The notes: generated by a model from the letters alone, not told the origin. A stretch of DNA of 64,000 bases from Bradyrhizobium liaoningense (GCF_018130955.1 NZ_JAFCJM010000009.1:62001-126000), one strand, 5' to 3'; numbered from the stretch's first letter, positions 1 through 9,132 are shown. Made by a program: numbers and translations.

Positions 1-49
1 CAAGGAAATCGGCGCCGAGGGCATCTTCGAGAAGATCAACGTAGCCTGA
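1..49 (+). CDS. C-terminal end of a protein, probably TRAP transporter solute-binding protein (DctP), partial
   Basis: Only the last 15 codons and a TGA stop at 47-49 are inside the window (reading frame starting at base 2). The residues themselves identify nothing. The gene lies directly upstream of, and on the same strand as, dctQ and dctM, and DctP genes usually hold that place in TRAP operons, so a periplasmic substrate-binding subunit is inferred. Confidence 0.5.
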   Translation, partial: KEIGAEGIFEKINVA

Positions 50-130
50 CCACTCCCTGTTTGCCGACAGAATATCGGGGCAAGCCCGACGGCTTGCCCC
101 CTGGTGACGGTTGCCGCCCGCGGAGCTCCA

Positions 131-646
131 ATGACCGAAATACCTGTTGCGCCGAACCCGTCGCTGTGGCGACGAGCAACGGCGGCCTATGCAAGGCTGC
201 TGGAAATCCTGCTTGCCGCCTGCGTCGGCATCCTGGTCGTTCCGGTGACGCTGCAGATCATATCGCGCTACACCCCGTTCATTCCCTCCTACATCTGGAC
301 CGAGGAGATGGCGCGGTTCCTGTTCGTCTGGACCATCATGATCGGCGCGATGGTCGGCATCCGCGAGTCGCAGCATTTCGAAGTCGACGTCTGGCCGGAT
401 CTGTCGCGGCGGTCGGAGGCTTTGGTGCGAATCCTCGCCCGGCTCAGCGTGCTGGCGATGGCGCTGGTGTTCGTGTGGGCCGGCATCGAATTCACCAGGT
501 TCGCGTGGAACAGGACGTCGGAGCTGGCCGACCTGCCGCTCTGGCTGATCCACGTCGCCTGGCCGGTCGCCGGCGTGACGTGGATCGTGTTTGCGGGCGA
601 ACAGATACTCGACGAAATGCGGATTCTGGTTGGGGCGAAGCAATGA
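131..646 (+). CDS. dctQ: TRAP transporter small permease subunit (DctQ family)
   Basis: The product is 171 residues, the normal DctQ size, with four predicted membrane spans (about 25-45, 60-80, 95-120 and 135-155). The segment around WTEEMARFLFVW is the conserved DctQ loop. DctQ pairs with the large DctM subunit to import an organic acid captured by a periplasmic binding protein, driven by a sodium or proton gradient. ATG at 131 is chosen over an upstream GTG at 104 because GGAG lies just before it. The stop overlaps the dctM start in an ATGA, so the two are translationally coupled. Substrate cannot be told from the sequence. Confidence 0.88.
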   Translation: MTEIPVAPNPSLWRRATAAYARLLEILLAACVGILVVPVTLQIISRYTPFIPSYIWTEEMARFLFVWTIMIGAMVGIRESQHFEVDVWPDLSRRSEALVRILARLSVLAMALVFVWAGIEFTRFAWNRTSELADLPLWLIHVAWPVAGVTWIVFAGEQILDEMRILVGAKQ

Positions 647-1962
647 CAGGGAATGTTCTTTCCGCCGGACAGGCCGCGGCGGTTCTGTTCGGAGTCTTCG
701 TAGGCCTGCTCATTATCCGCGTGCCGGTCGCTTTCGCGCTCGGCCTTGCCTGCGTGCCGATCCTGTTGATCGAACCTCATCTGTCGCTGATGACGCTCGC
801 GCAGGAAACCTTCAACGCCTACAATTCATTCATCCTGCTGGCGGTGCCGTTCTTCCTGCTGACCGCCAATCTGATGAGCATCGGCGGCATCACCGACCGC
901 CTGGTCGCACTGTCGCGTTCGATGGTCGGACACTGGCCGGGATCGCTGGCGCAGATCAACGTCGTGCTCTCGGTTTTCTTTGCGGGCATCTCCGGCTCCT
1001 CGACGGCGGATGCGGCGAGCCAGTCAAAAATCTTCATCGATGCCCAGACCAAGGAAGGTTACGATCTCTCGTTCTCCATCGCCATCACGGCGGTATCGGC
1101 CGTCCTGGCCGTCATCATCCCGCCCTCGATCCTGATGATCGTGTGGGGTGGGCTGATCTCGACCTCGATTGCCGCAATGTACCTGGCCGGCATCATACCG
1201 GGCCTTCTGATCGCCGGTGCCCAGATGGCAACTGTCCATGTCTACGCGGTGCGCCGCGGCTATCCGACCTATCCGAAGGATAGCTGGCGGGATTTTCGCT
1301 GCGCGATCTGGCGGTCGCTGCCGGCGCTGATGACGCCGTTCATCATCGTCGGCGGCATCCTGCTTGGATGGTTCACCGCAACCGAATCCGCCTGCGTCGC
1401 GGTTCTCTATTCCGTGGCGCTGTCGGCGTTTTTCTACCGCGAGACCGGTGCGCGCGAACTGTACAAGGCCTTGCTCGACACCGGACGCCTCGCCGGCGTT
1501 GCCTTGTTCTGCGTCGGTACCGCGAGCGCGTTCGGCTGGCTGTTGGCCTACTACAAGATTCCGCAGGAGCTCTTGGCCAACGTCTCGACCTGGGGCATGG
1601 GACCGATTGCCGCCGGCTTCTTCATTGCGTTCTGCTTCCTGGTCGTCGGCTGCTTTCTCGACGCCATTCCGGCGATCGTCATCGTCGGCACCGTGCTGGA
1701 GCCGCTGGCAAAATCCGTCGATCTGCATCCGGTGCAGTTCGCGATCATCTCGATCGTGTCGCTGGCGTTCGGGCTGGTGACGCCGCCGTACGGCTTGTGC
1801 CTGATGATCGCCTGCGCGGTCGCCGGTGTACGGCTGCGCTATGCCTTGAAGGATACGGCGATCATGCTGGTGCCGATGTTGGTCGTGCTGGCGGCCCTCA
1901 TCGTCTGGCCGAGCGTGTCGCTGTTCCTGCCGCGCCTGATCGTGCCGGAGATGCTGAAGTGA
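643..1962 (+). CDS. dctM: TRAP transporter large permease subunit (DctM family)
   Basis: The product is 439 residues and almost entirely hydrophobic, as expected for the DctM transport subunit with 12 or more membrane helices. Family signatures include the loop SGSSTADAASQ near residue 115 and the stretch VTPPYGLCLM near the C-terminus. DctM forms the translocation channel for an organic anion together with DctQ. It starts inside the dctQ stop codon (ATGA at 643-646) and is followed 2 bp later by a strong hairpin terminator, so it is the last gene of this operon. Confidence 0.93.
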   Translation: MTGNVLSAGQAAAVLFGVFVGLLIIRVPVAFALGLACVPILLIEPHLSLMTLAQETFNAYNSFILLAVPFFLLTANLMSIGGITDRLVALSRSMVGHWPGSLAQINVVLSVFFAGISGSSTADAASQSKIFIDAQTKEGYDLSFSIAITAVSAVLAVIIPPSILMIVWGGLISTSIAAMYLAGIIPGLLIAGAQMATVHVYAVRRGYPTYPKDSWRDFRCAIWRSLPALMTPFIIVGGILLGWFTATESACVAVLYSVALSAFFYRETGARELYKALLDTGRLAGVALFCVGTASAFGWLLAYYKIPQELLANVSTWGMGPIAAGFFIAFCFLVVGCFLDAIPAIVIVGTVLEPLAKSVDLHPVQFAIISIVSLAFGLVTPPYGLCLMIACAVAGVRLRYALKDTAIMLVPMLVVLAALIVWPSVSLFLPRLIVPEMLK

Positions 1963-1964
1963 GC

Positions 1965-1992
1965 GATCCCGCGGCCCTGAGGCCGCGGGATC
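1965..1992 (+). terminator. Rho-independent-like terminator after dctM
   Basis: A perfect 12-bp stem (GATCCCGCGGCC pairing with GGCCGCGGGATC) around a CTGA tetraloop is followed by TTCTCATTTG. It sits between convergent genes: dctM ends at 1962 and the minus-strand hydrolase ends at 2005. The T-rich tail is on the plus side, so it mainly ends dctM transcripts but may also block read-through the other way. Confidence 0.75.
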
Positions 1993-2004
1993 TTCTCATT
2001 TGCC

Positions 2005-3279
2005 TTACAGATTGCTCTCGCTGATCGCGGCATAGACCATGCTGCGCAGCTCGCGGCGGATCGGGTAGGCGCTCGACGGCAGCACCTGGGTCATGAAGAT
2101 CGCGATCAGCTCTTCGGCCGGGTCGATCCAGAACGAGGTCGTCGCGGCGCCACCCCAATTGTATTCGCCGGGACTGCCAGCGATCAGCGTCTCTGCCGGA
2201 CGCATGGTCACCGCAAAACCGAGACCGAAGCCGATGCCGTTATAGGTCGCCTCGGAAAACAGCGAGCGCGACACTTCCGGCAGCGCTTGTCCGCCCGGAA
2301 TGTGGTTGGTCGTCATCAGCGCCAGCGTCTTCGGACCGATCAGCCTGACGCCGCCGAGCTCGCCGCCGTTGAGCAGCGCACGGCAGAAGGTCAGATAGTC
2401 GGCGACCGTCGAGCACAACCCGCCGCCGCCGGAGACCAACTCGGGCGGCGCAAGGAACGAACTCGTCGCCGGATCGTCCTGCAGAGTCAGGCCTTCCTTG
2501 CGCTGGCCGGCATGGAATGTCATGCCGCCACCCGGGTCAGCGGAATAGCAAGCCGCCAAACGATGCGCCTTGGAGGCCGGCACGTGGAAATCCGTATCCG
2601 TCATGCCGAGCGGATCGAGAATGCGCGTCTTCAGGAACTGCTCGAACGGCATCCCGGAGATCTTGCCGATGAGATAGCCGATCACGTCGGTGGACACCGA
2701 GTAGTTCCAGGACTCGCCGGGCGAGAATTCCAGCGGGATGGTCGCAAGGTCCGCGATCAGCGAATCCAGCGTGCCTGCCTTGATGACGTCGCCGAGCTTC
2801 TTCTCGCGATAGGCGGCATCGACGTTGGAGCGCTGCTGGAAGCCGTAGGTGAGCCCCGAGGTGTGGCGCAGAAGATCGACGATCAGCATCGGCCGGGTCG
2901 GCGGCCGCGTCAGGAAATTGGGGGCGGTGCCGGCGACGAAGACGCCGAGGTTCTTCCACTCCGGAATGTATTTGTGAACGGGCTCGTCGATCGCGACCAG
3001 GCCTTCCTCGACCAGCATCATGAAGGCGACGCTGGTGAGCGGCTTGGTCATCGAATAGATGCGGAAGATGGTGTCATCCTTGAGCGGGGCCTTGCGCTCG
3101 AGATCGGCAAGACCCTGCACCGAGCTGTGGGCGACCTTGCCGCGGCGATAGACCAGAAGTGACGTTCCGGGGAAGCGGCCGGCATCGATATACCGGTTCT
3201 TCAGATGCGCATCGATGCGGTCGAGCGCGGCCTTGGACATGCCGACGGATTCGGGCGAGGCGGGGGTGGGGGCGAGCAT
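2005..3279 (-). CDS. Serine hydrolase of the beta-lactamase class C / esterase family VIII fold
   Basis: The product is 424 residues. It has the SxxK nucleophile motif as S76-M-T-K79 and a tyrosine at Y193 (WNYSV) in the place of the YxN/YSx motif. Members of this fold are penicillin-binding-like esterases, D-aminopeptidases or class C beta-lactamases. The YSV form and lack of an obvious signal peptide fit a family VIII esterase better than a true beta-lactamase. ATG at 3279 is preferred over a longer N-terminus because GGAGG lies about 12 bp upstream. It is divergent from the ring-cleavage dioxygenase gene. The substrate is unknown. Confidence 0.85.
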   Translation of the reverse strand: MLAPTPASPESVGMSKAALDRIDAHLKNRYIDAGRFPGTSLLVYRRGKVAHSSVQGLADLERKAPLKDDTIFRIYSMTKPLTSVAFMMLVEEGLVAIDEPVHKYIPEWKNLGVFVAGTAPNFLTRPPTRPMLIVDLLRHTSGLTYGFQQRSNVDAAYREKKLGDVIKAGTLDSLIADLATIPLEFSPGESWNYSVSTDVIGYLIGKISGMPFEQFLKTRILDPLGMTDTDFHVPASKAHRLAACYSADPGGGMTFHAGQRKEGLTLQDDPATSSFLAPPELVSGGGGLCSTVADYLTFCRALLNGGELGGVRLIGPKTLALMTTNHIPGGQALPEVSRSLFSEATYNGIGFGLGFAVTMRPAETLIAGSPGEYNWGGAATTSFWIDPAEELIAIFMTQVLPSSAYPIRRELRSMVYAAISESNL

Positions 3280-3449
3280 CAGGGAATGTTCCTCCGGGCG
3301 GTGTTGTCGGCCATGGTGATAGCCGAAATTGCCGGGCCATTCCAACCCGGTCGCGCTTAACTCTGCCGCCCGCAGTGGTGTAGGCTAGCCGTCGGAACGC
3401 TCCTCCGGGGACCAACGAGAAAACCGCAAGAACGGGAAGCCAGGGCACC

Positions 3450-4367
3450 ATGACCCAGTTCAACGAATCCGAGCTCACTAACGCCGTCATCAGGAGTTTT
3501 GACGACACGCCGAACCCGCGCGCAAAGTTCCTGCTCCAGGAATTGGTCAAGTCGCTTCACGACTATGTCAGCAAGACCAACCTCACCTTCGAAGAATGGG
3601 ACTATGCGATCGATTTCCTGACCCGTACCGGGCACAAATGCACCGACATCCGCCAGGAGTTCATCCTGCTGTCCGACGTGCTCGGCGTCTCCATGCTGGT
3701 GGACGCGGTGAACCACCGCGATCGCGGCGGTGCCACCGAGACCACGGTGCTCGGCCCCTTCTATGTCGGCGAGCACAAGGTGACGCCCCACGGCACCGAC
3801 ATCTCACCGCACAACCTGACCGGCGAAAAAATGTTCGTCGAGAGCCGCGTCACGGACAACAACGGCAAGCCGCTTGCGGGCGTGCCCGTCGACGTCTGGC
3901 ATGCCGACGACGACGGCCTCTACGATTCACAGAAGCCGAACTACGATAGTATCGGTGCCTCCGGACGTGCGCGCTTCATCACCGATTCCGACGGGCGCTT
4001 CACCTTCCGCACGATCTTGCCGTGCAGCTATCCGATCCCGACCGACGGTCCGGTCGGCGAGATGATCGTGAAAACCAACCGCCACCCGATGCGCCCCGCC
4101 CATGTGCATTTCCTCGTCAACGCCAAGGGCTACGAGCCGCTGATCACCCACGTCTTCATCGGCGGCGACAAATATCTCGATTCCGACGTGGTGTTCGGCG
4201 TCAAGGACGAGCTCGTGGCCAGGGTGGAAAAGCGCAGCGATGCAGCGACGCCCGACGGCAAACCGGTCGCCGCGCCCTGGCACCTGATGACGTATGAATT
4301 CCACCTCAAGCCCGGCGGCGGGTTGGCGCCAAAACCGCTGGGGACGCAGGCGGAGGAGCCGGCCTGA
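3450..4367 (+). CDS. Intradiol ring-cleavage dioxygenase, probably hydroxyquinol 1,2-dioxygenase-like
   Basis: The product is 305 residues with an N-terminal helical dioxygenase domain (about 20-95) followed by the catalytic beta-sandwich. The four ferric iron ligands are visible: Y158 (GLYDS), Y194 (PCSYPIP), H218 and H220 (RPAHVHF). Enzymes of this family open catechol or hydroxyquinol rings between the hydroxyls to give muconate or maleylacetate. The N-terminal pattern FLTRTGHKC and the loop YPIPTDGPVGEM resemble hydroxyquinol 1,2-dioxygenases more than classic CatA. No maleylacetate reductase gene is adjacent, so the pathway role is inferred only. Confidence 0.88.
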   Translation: MTQFNESELTNAVIRSFDDTPNPRAKFLLQELVKSLHDYVSKTNLTFEEWDYAIDFLTRTGHKCTDIRQEFILLSDVLGVSMLVDAVNHRDRGGATETTVLGPFYVGEHKVTPHGTDISPHNLTGEKMFVESRVTDNNGKPLAGVPVDVWHADDDGLYDSQKPNYDSIGASGRARFITDSDGRFTFRTILPCSYPIPTDGPVGEMIVKTNRHPMRPAHVHFLVNAKGYEPLITHVFIGGDKYLDSDVVFGVKDELVARVEKRSDAATPDGKPVAAPWHLMTYEFHLKPGGGLAPKPLGTQAEEPA

Positions 4368-4786
4368 CGGCTCCCCGCTGGGGCGTACATACATGCTAGG
4401 CCGCGCTGCACTCAGGGCGCGTACGACGTCCGCTGTGCTTCCGAAGGCGGGGCGCTGGAGTTACGCTTGTGCTTTCGTGTCTGCGGCACTTCGGCCTAGG
4501 CTTGGCTCGGTGCCCACGAGTAGCCGTTGAATGTTGGCACGTGGCGAACAATCACGCAAATGCCGCCCGCGATCACCAGCAACTGATAGGGCAACGGTTG
4601 CTCCAAAGCGCAGATAAGAACGATTGCGGCCATCGCCGCGAGTATCGAGCTAAGGGAAACAATCCGACCAATAGCTAGCGCGACGCCCCAGGGAAATCGA
4701 TGTCGACAACGAGAAAGATGTCACTCAAGCGTGTCGTGGGCCTATTGCATTCACAACCGTTGCTCTCTGCTGATGAGTATCTGCAG
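4368..4786. other. Gene-free stretch, nothing recognised
   Basis: About 420 bp between the dioxygenase stop and the terminator of the next minus-strand gene. Short open frames here lack a ribosome binding site and match no family I recognise. I see no repeat or RNA in it. Confidence 0.6.
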
Positions 4787-4815
4787 AAAAAAGAGCCCGG
4801 CTGTTGGCCGGGCTC
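4787..4815 (-). terminator. Rho-independent terminator of the minus-strand secreted-protein gene
   Basis: Read on the minus strand, a 9-bp GC-rich stem (GAGCCCGGC with GCCGGGCTC) and 5-base loop is followed by TTTTTT (AAAAAA at 4787-4792 on the plus strand). It lies 61 bp past the stop of the gene at 4877-5443, a classic intrinsic terminator. Confidence 0.88.
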
Positions 4816-4876
4816 TCGTTCAGTGATTGACACCCGCTATCGATAACCAGCGTTTAGGGCGACCTCGAGGTTAGGA

Positions 4877-5443
4877 TCATTTGATCTCCCACGACGTGTT
4901 GTGCGGGATGTCCATCGCAAAATAATCGCCGGAGCCAGCCAGCGCAGGCATAGTGATGCACGCAAATGGCTCGCTCCCGGTGATCCCCTTATACTTGCCG
5001 GTACCTCCGGTGATGATATGGGTTCCACAGTCCATCTTCGGCTGGGACTTGTCGAGGTCCCGAGTATCGAAGGTCGAGAAAATCTTGTCGCCGTCGCTGT
5101 CGGCCAGCACGCAGGCTCCGTCAATGTATTTCTTCTCACCGGATGAGACGTTCAGCGCTACGCAACGCGCGGACATCTTGTCCAGCATCTTCTCTCCCTT
5201 CATGTTTTGGGTTGTTCCGACCGCCTCCAGCATGGTGGCTTTGCCAAGTTCGGCGGTATCAATCGCCATCAACGGCCTGAAAATGAAGTGCGTCACATAG
5301 GGGGTCGTACCCTTCTTCTCAATCGGCTCGCTCTGAGCAGCCGCGGGGGCCATGGCCACGAGCACTGCTACGAATGCCGTTGTCTTGGCAAGCCTCCAGG
5401 CTGCAGAGGGGGTATCGCTTATGCTCAGGTAAATAGACTTCAT
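4877..5443 (-). CDS. Secreted protein of unknown function with an allene-oxide-cyclase-like barrel motif
   Basis: The product is 188 residues with an N-terminal signal-like hydrophobic segment (about 19-36, cleavage likely after AAAQS). The mature part is beta-rich and contains GGTGKYKGITG. This glycine pattern is typical of allene oxide cyclase-like / dirigent-like beta-barrels, although no enzyme activity can be inferred. Cysteines in the mature part could form disulfides. The ATG at 5443 has an excellent AAGGAGG seven bases upstream. The gene stands alone with its own terminator. I do not recognise a named family. Confidence 0.7.
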   Translation of the reverse strand: MKSIYLSISDTPSAAWRLAKTTAFVAVLVAMAPAAAQSEPIEKKGTTPYVTHFIFRPLMAIDTAELGKATMLEAVGTTQNMKGEKMLDKMSARCVALNVSSGEKKYIDGACVLADSDGDKIFSTFDTRDLDKSQPKMDCGTHIITGGTGKYKGITGSEPFACITMPALAGSGDYFAMDIPHNTSWEIK

Positions 5444-6051
5444 GGGGCCCTCCTTGGAATCGAAGGGCGGCTTCAAGGCTCTGCCGTGAGCCGCCGTCAA
5501 GTTGGAAATGACCTGCTTTGAACCTGCGTATGCTTTTCCTTGCTAGAGTCGAGTTGTGCGTCGGCGCTGAACGCCAACGCGACACACCCGAACGACGCTT
5601 CGTCTCAAACCGACGAAGTATGCAGAGATTGTAGCTTGGATCGTTGGTTCATGAGCTTCTTGGTAGAACCGGCTCAGCCAGAACTGACAAACGGTCAACA
5701 CTGAAGGCATGATCGCACGATCCAAAGCGATCCGCACCGTAACATGAAGCGTGGCGGTCGTCAGCCGTCGGGTCCGCAAAGCGCAGCAAATATCGTCAGC
5801 TGTGCTGACCGGCTACCCCTGCGCAATCTGACCTGTTGTCGATCTTTGATCGCATGAACTACATCGTCCAGCTTTCATAACCCTTAGAGCCTTGCGTGCC
5901 TCGCGCTTGCAACTCAAAAAGGTGAGCAGTCGGCGTGACCGGCAAGTCGAATTCGCACAGTCACCAATGTCACCAGCGGCAATGTTCTGACCGACCACAC
6001 ATGTCCGCTTGGCCGCCAGAAGCTGACGTCCGCGCCTTTATGCGTAGCGCC
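5444..6051. other. Gene-free stretch of about 600 bp with a weak inverted repeat near its right end
   Basis: No convincing gene is seen. At 6003-6027 GTCCGCTT and AAGCTGAC form an imperfect inverted repeat around a short spacer, resembling degenerate CCGCTT-type intergenic repeats that I associate with Bradyrhizobium genomes (from memory, not searched). The promoter of the secreted-protein gene should lie near 5450-5550 on the minus strand, but I could not pick boxes with confidence. Confidence 0.4.
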
Positions 6052-7779
6052 CTAGCGCGCGTGCAGCAGCGCGAGCAGGGCGATCACCGCGCAGGCGAGG
6101 AACGCCGAGGTCAGCTTCCAGAACAACAGCGGACTGCGTTCCAGAAGGGGCGTGATCCGCGTGTTGAGATAGGCCGGATTGGGAGTTCGCAGCTCAAAGA
6201 CGAGTTCGGACAGGTCCTCATGCCGCTTGTAGGGATCCGGATGCAGCGCGCGCCTCAGCGCACCATCGACCCACGCGGGAACGTTGCGATCGTCGTCGAC
6301 CGGGCGATATTGCAGTTTCCGCAGGTCCGACCTGCGCCGGATTTTTGCGACCTGGGCGCCATAGGGAAGCTTTCCCGAGAGCATCTGGTAGCAGATGACG
6401 GCGAGCGAAAACATGTCGGAACGCGGCGAGCCGCCTTCACCGAGGAAATATTCCGGCGCCGTGTACTGGACCGTGCCGAGGATTTCGCCATCGCCTTGCG
6501 GTGCGGCCTCGGCCACGCCAGCGACTCGGACCGATCCGAAGTCGATGATCTTCGCGGTACCGGTCTTGTCGATCAGAATGTTGTCGGGCCTGAGATCCTG
6601 ATGCAGCATCTCCATGCGGTGGAAGGCGCGCAAGCCCGCGGCGATCTGCTCGATCAGGCCGCGCACCGTTTCGAGATCGGGCCGCGGGTTGTCGACCATC
6701 CATTGCCGCAAGGTCTGCCCTTCGACGAATTCGGTCGCGACGTAGAGGTAGCCGCGCCGCCGCGACTGTGACAGCGGCTTCAGCACATGTGGGCTGTCGA
6801 TGCGGCGCGCGATCCACTCCTCCATCAGGAAGCGCTTGAGATAGGCGCGATTGTCGCGCAGATCGATCGACGGCAGCTTGAGTGCGACCGGCTCCTCGGT
6901 CTCGGCATCGACGGCAAGGTAGATGTGGCTGCGGCTGCTGGCGTGGACTTCGCGGACGATCCGGTAGCCGTCGAAGATCGCCCGCGGCTCGGGCAGGGGA
7001 GGAAGCGGGAGTTCGGAGGTCTGATTGAAGATGCTGATCGGCTCGCGCTGCGGTACCGCATCGACGCGCAGGATCTGGACGGTAATATTGTCGTCGCTAC
7101 CGCGCCGGTATGCCTCCTCGACGATGGCCTTTGCCGCGCCGTCGAGCTCGCCGGCATGCTCGTTCAGCGCGCCGGTGACGAAGCGCGCATCGACGAATTC
7201 ATAGGCGCCGTCGGTTGCCAGGAAGAAGGTGTCGCCGCGCTCGATCTCGAGGGTCTGGTAGTCGATCTCGAGCTGCGGATTGATGCCGAGCGCGCGGCCG
7301 AGATAGGTCTGCTCCGAGGATACGATGATCCGGTGATCGTCGGTCAATTGCTCCAGCGCCTTGCCGGCGACGCGGTAGATGCGGCAGTCGCCGACATGGA
7401 AGATGTGCGCAGTGGTCCCTTTGATGACCATGGCGCTCAGCGTGCAGACATAGCCCTTGTCGCGGTCATAGGCATACTGGCTCTTCCGCGTCTGCGCGTG
7501 GAGCCAGGAGTTGGTCGCGTCCAGCACGCGCCGGGCGGAGGTCTTCACCGTCCAGGCTTCTGACGTGCAGTAATAGTCCATCAGAAAGCTTTTGACCGCG
7601 GACTCGCTGGCGATCTGGCTCACCGTGCTGCTGGAGATGCCGTCGGCCAGAACGGCCGCGATCCCCTTCAGGCTGAGCTGCGGCTCGTCCGGAATCAGGA
7701 CGCCGTGAAAATCCTGGTTGATGGGCTTGCGACCCTTGTCGGAATACTGGCCGACCGAAATCTCAAGTCCGTGCGTCAT
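6052..7779 (-). CDS. Bifunctional PP2C-type protein phosphatase / Ser-Thr protein kinase with C-terminal membrane anchor
   Basis: The product is 575 residues. Residues 1-240 form a PP2C phosphatase domain (metal-binding ADGISS near 46, HVGDCR near 128, ATDGAYEF near 189, GSDDN near 228). Residues 270-535 form a Hanks-type kinase: VALK lysine 301, catalytic loop HQDLRPDN with D395 and N400, DFG at 413-415, APE at 441-443. The HRD arginine is Q, and the glycine-rich loop lacks its usual glycines (HASSRSHIYL). A single membrane helix lies at about 548-570, tethering the enzyme to the inner membrane. It follows the nitrite channel gene on the same strand, so a role in controlling nitrogen-oxyanion transport is a reasonable inference. 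ATG at 7779 is chosen over GTG at 7791. Confidence 0.9.
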   Translation of the reverse strand: MTHGLEISVGQYSDKGRKPINQDFHGVLIPDEPQLSLKGIAAVLADGISSSTVSQIASESAVKSFLMDYYCTSEAWTVKTSARRVLDATNSWLHAQTRKSQYAYDRDKGYVCTLSAMVIKGTTAHIFHVGDCRIYRVAGKALEQLTDDHRIIVSSEQTYLGRALGINPQLEIDYQTLEIERGDTFFLATDGAYEFVDARFVTGALNEHAGELDGAAKAIVEEAYRRGSDDNITVQILRVDAVPQREPISIFNQTSELPLPPLPEPRAIFDGYRIVREVHASSRSHIYLAVDAETEEPVALKLPSIDLRDNRAYLKRFLMEEWIARRIDSPHVLKPLSQSRRRGYLYVATEFVEGQTLRQWMVDNPRPDLETVRGLIEQIAAGLRAFHRMEMLHQDLRPDNILIDKTGTAKIIDFGSVRVAGVAEAAPQGDGEILGTVQYTAPEYFLGEGGSPRSDMFSLAVICYQMLSGKLPYGAQVAKIRRRSDLRKLQYRPVDDDRNVPAWVDGALRRALHPDPYKRHEDLSELVFELRTPNPAYLNTRITPLLERSPLLFWKLTSAFLACAVIALLALLHAR

Positions 7780-7809
7780 CGTCGTCACCAAGCGAAGGGG
7801 AGCCTCACC

Positions 7810-7901
7810 CTAAAGCGCGACGAGATCATCGTCGCGCTTTAGCTCTTTGTTTGAGCATGGTCTCTTCGGAAAACCGCTTCACACTTTTACGGATCATGCT
7901 C
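7810..7901. repeat. Rhizobial RPE-type intergenic palindromic repeat, copy 1
   Basis: It is made of two nested inverted repeats. The first is a perfect 14-bp stem, CTAAAGCGCGACGA (7810-7823) with its complement at 7829-7842. The second starts GAGCATG at 7852, contains TTCGGAAAACCG, and ends GATCATGCTC at 7901. The same AAAGCGCGA, GCATGATC and GGAAAACCG blocks recur at 12544-12643. It lies between the nitrite channel gene and the kinase/phosphatase gene, where it may act as a partial terminator or transcript-end stabiliser. Confidence 0.8.
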
Positions 7902-7937
7902 TGGCGGTGCGAGGCTCCCCTGTTGGGGCGTTTTCGA

Positions 7938-8777
7938 TCAGGCCGCGACGCGGGTCGGCGCAGGCTTGCCGGCCTGGCGCTTGGGCAGCGTAAGGACGTG
8001 CGTGGCGTAAAGGGTCATGCCGGTGAAGGCGAGGCCGCCGACGAGGTTGCCGAGCACGGTCGGGATCTCATTCCAGATCAGGTAATCGATGATCGAGAAC
8101 TTTGCGCCGAGCAACAGCCCTGACGGGAACAGGAACATGTTCACCACGGAATGCTCGAACACCATGTAGAAGAACACCATGATGGGCATCCACATCGCGA
8201 TGACCTTGCCGGAGACCGAGGTCGAGATCATGGCGCCGACGACACCGGTCGAGACCATCCAGTTGCAGAGCATGCCGCGCAGGAACAATGTCGCCATGCC
8301 GGCCGCACCATGCGCGGCGTAGCCAAGCGTCCGGCTCTCGCCGATGATTCCGATGGCGGTGCCGACCTTGTCGGGCGCCTGCGTGAAGCCGAAGGTCGTG
8401 ACGAAGGCCATCATGAAGGCGACGGTGAATGCGCCGGCGAAGTTGCCGACGAAGACCAGGCCCCAGTTGCGCAGCACGCCGCCGAGGGTGACGCCGGGGC
8501 GCTTGTCGATCAAAGCGAGCGGCGAGAGCACGAACACGCCGGTCAGGAGGTCGAAGCCCAGGAGGTACAGCATGACGAAGCCGACCGGAAACAAAAGCGC
8601 GCCGACCAGCGGCTGGCCGGTGTTCACGTTGATGGTGACAGCGAACCATGCGGCGAGCGTGAGGATGGCGCCGGCCATGTAAGCGCGGATGATCGTATCC
8701 CGGGTGGACATGAAGATCTTGGATTCGCCCGCATCCACCATCTTGGTGACGAATTCCGAAGGCGCGAGATACGACAT
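7938..8777 (-). CDS. nirC: Formate/nitrite transporter family channel (NirC-like)
   Basis: The product is 279 residues with six predicted membrane helices, the FNT size and topology. Family features include the loop GFDLLTGVF near 75, and HGAAGMATLFLRGMLCNWMV followed by FEHSVVNMF in the second half. FNT proteins are pentameric channels for nitrite, formate or similar small anions. Its position divergent from nrtABC and close to narK and nasC favours nitrite. ATG at 8777 has AAGGAA about 9 bases upstream. The next gene on the strand is the kinase/phosphatase, probably co-transcribed. Confidence 0.88.
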   Translation of the reverse strand: MSYLAPSEFVTKMVDAGESKIFMSTRDTIIRAYMAGAILTLAAWFAVTINVNTGQPLVGALLFPVGFVMLYLLGFDLLTGVFVLSPLALIDKRPGVTLGGVLRNWGLVFVGNFAGAFTVAFMMAFVTTFGFTQAPDKVGTAIGIIGESRTLGYAAHGAAGMATLFLRGMLCNWMVSTGVVGAMISTSVSGKVIAMWMPIMVFFYMVFEHSVVNMFLFPSGLLLGAKFSIIDYLIWNEIPTVLGNLVGGLAFTGMTLYATHVLTLPKRQAGKPAPTRVAA

Positions 8778-9132
8778 CAATGGTTCCTTTTGCTTCGTAA
8801 GAGAGATCGACACGCCCCTTCCGAGAGCGCGCGGCTGAACGTCGTTGGCCGTGCGGACGGGCCTGCCGCGCACGAGGGCCTGTGGGAGGTTTGGAAGCCT
8901 TGGGAATCGCGTCACGACGACTGAGCCGAGGAGGGCCGCGAAGCAGGTGAGCTTCCGGGTTGCGGCCGCCAGCGGCTGCAACAATGCGGCAAGGCCGCAG
9001 TCTTCGTTGACGCCAGACGAGATGCAAACGGCGTGCCGCAAAGGGTCGGAATAAAAACGTTGTAGTTTCAATAGCGTGAGGTTCGACCGTACCGCACGCT
9101 GGTGTACCGCGCGGCCTCTTGCTTGATCGCCT
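8778..9132. other. Divergent intergenic region between nirC and nrtA, proximal part
   Basis: About 355 bp with no gene-like open frame having a ribosome binding site. It must hold the nirC promoter on the minus strand, but no clear sigma-70 or sigma-54 boxes were found for that direction. The nrtA regulatory elements begin immediately to the right. Confidence 0.5.

Noticed and set aside
2005..3279. Annotation as a true class C beta-lactamase
   Set aside because: The YxN motif is YSV and no signal peptide is evident, so the neutral name serine hydrolase is used.
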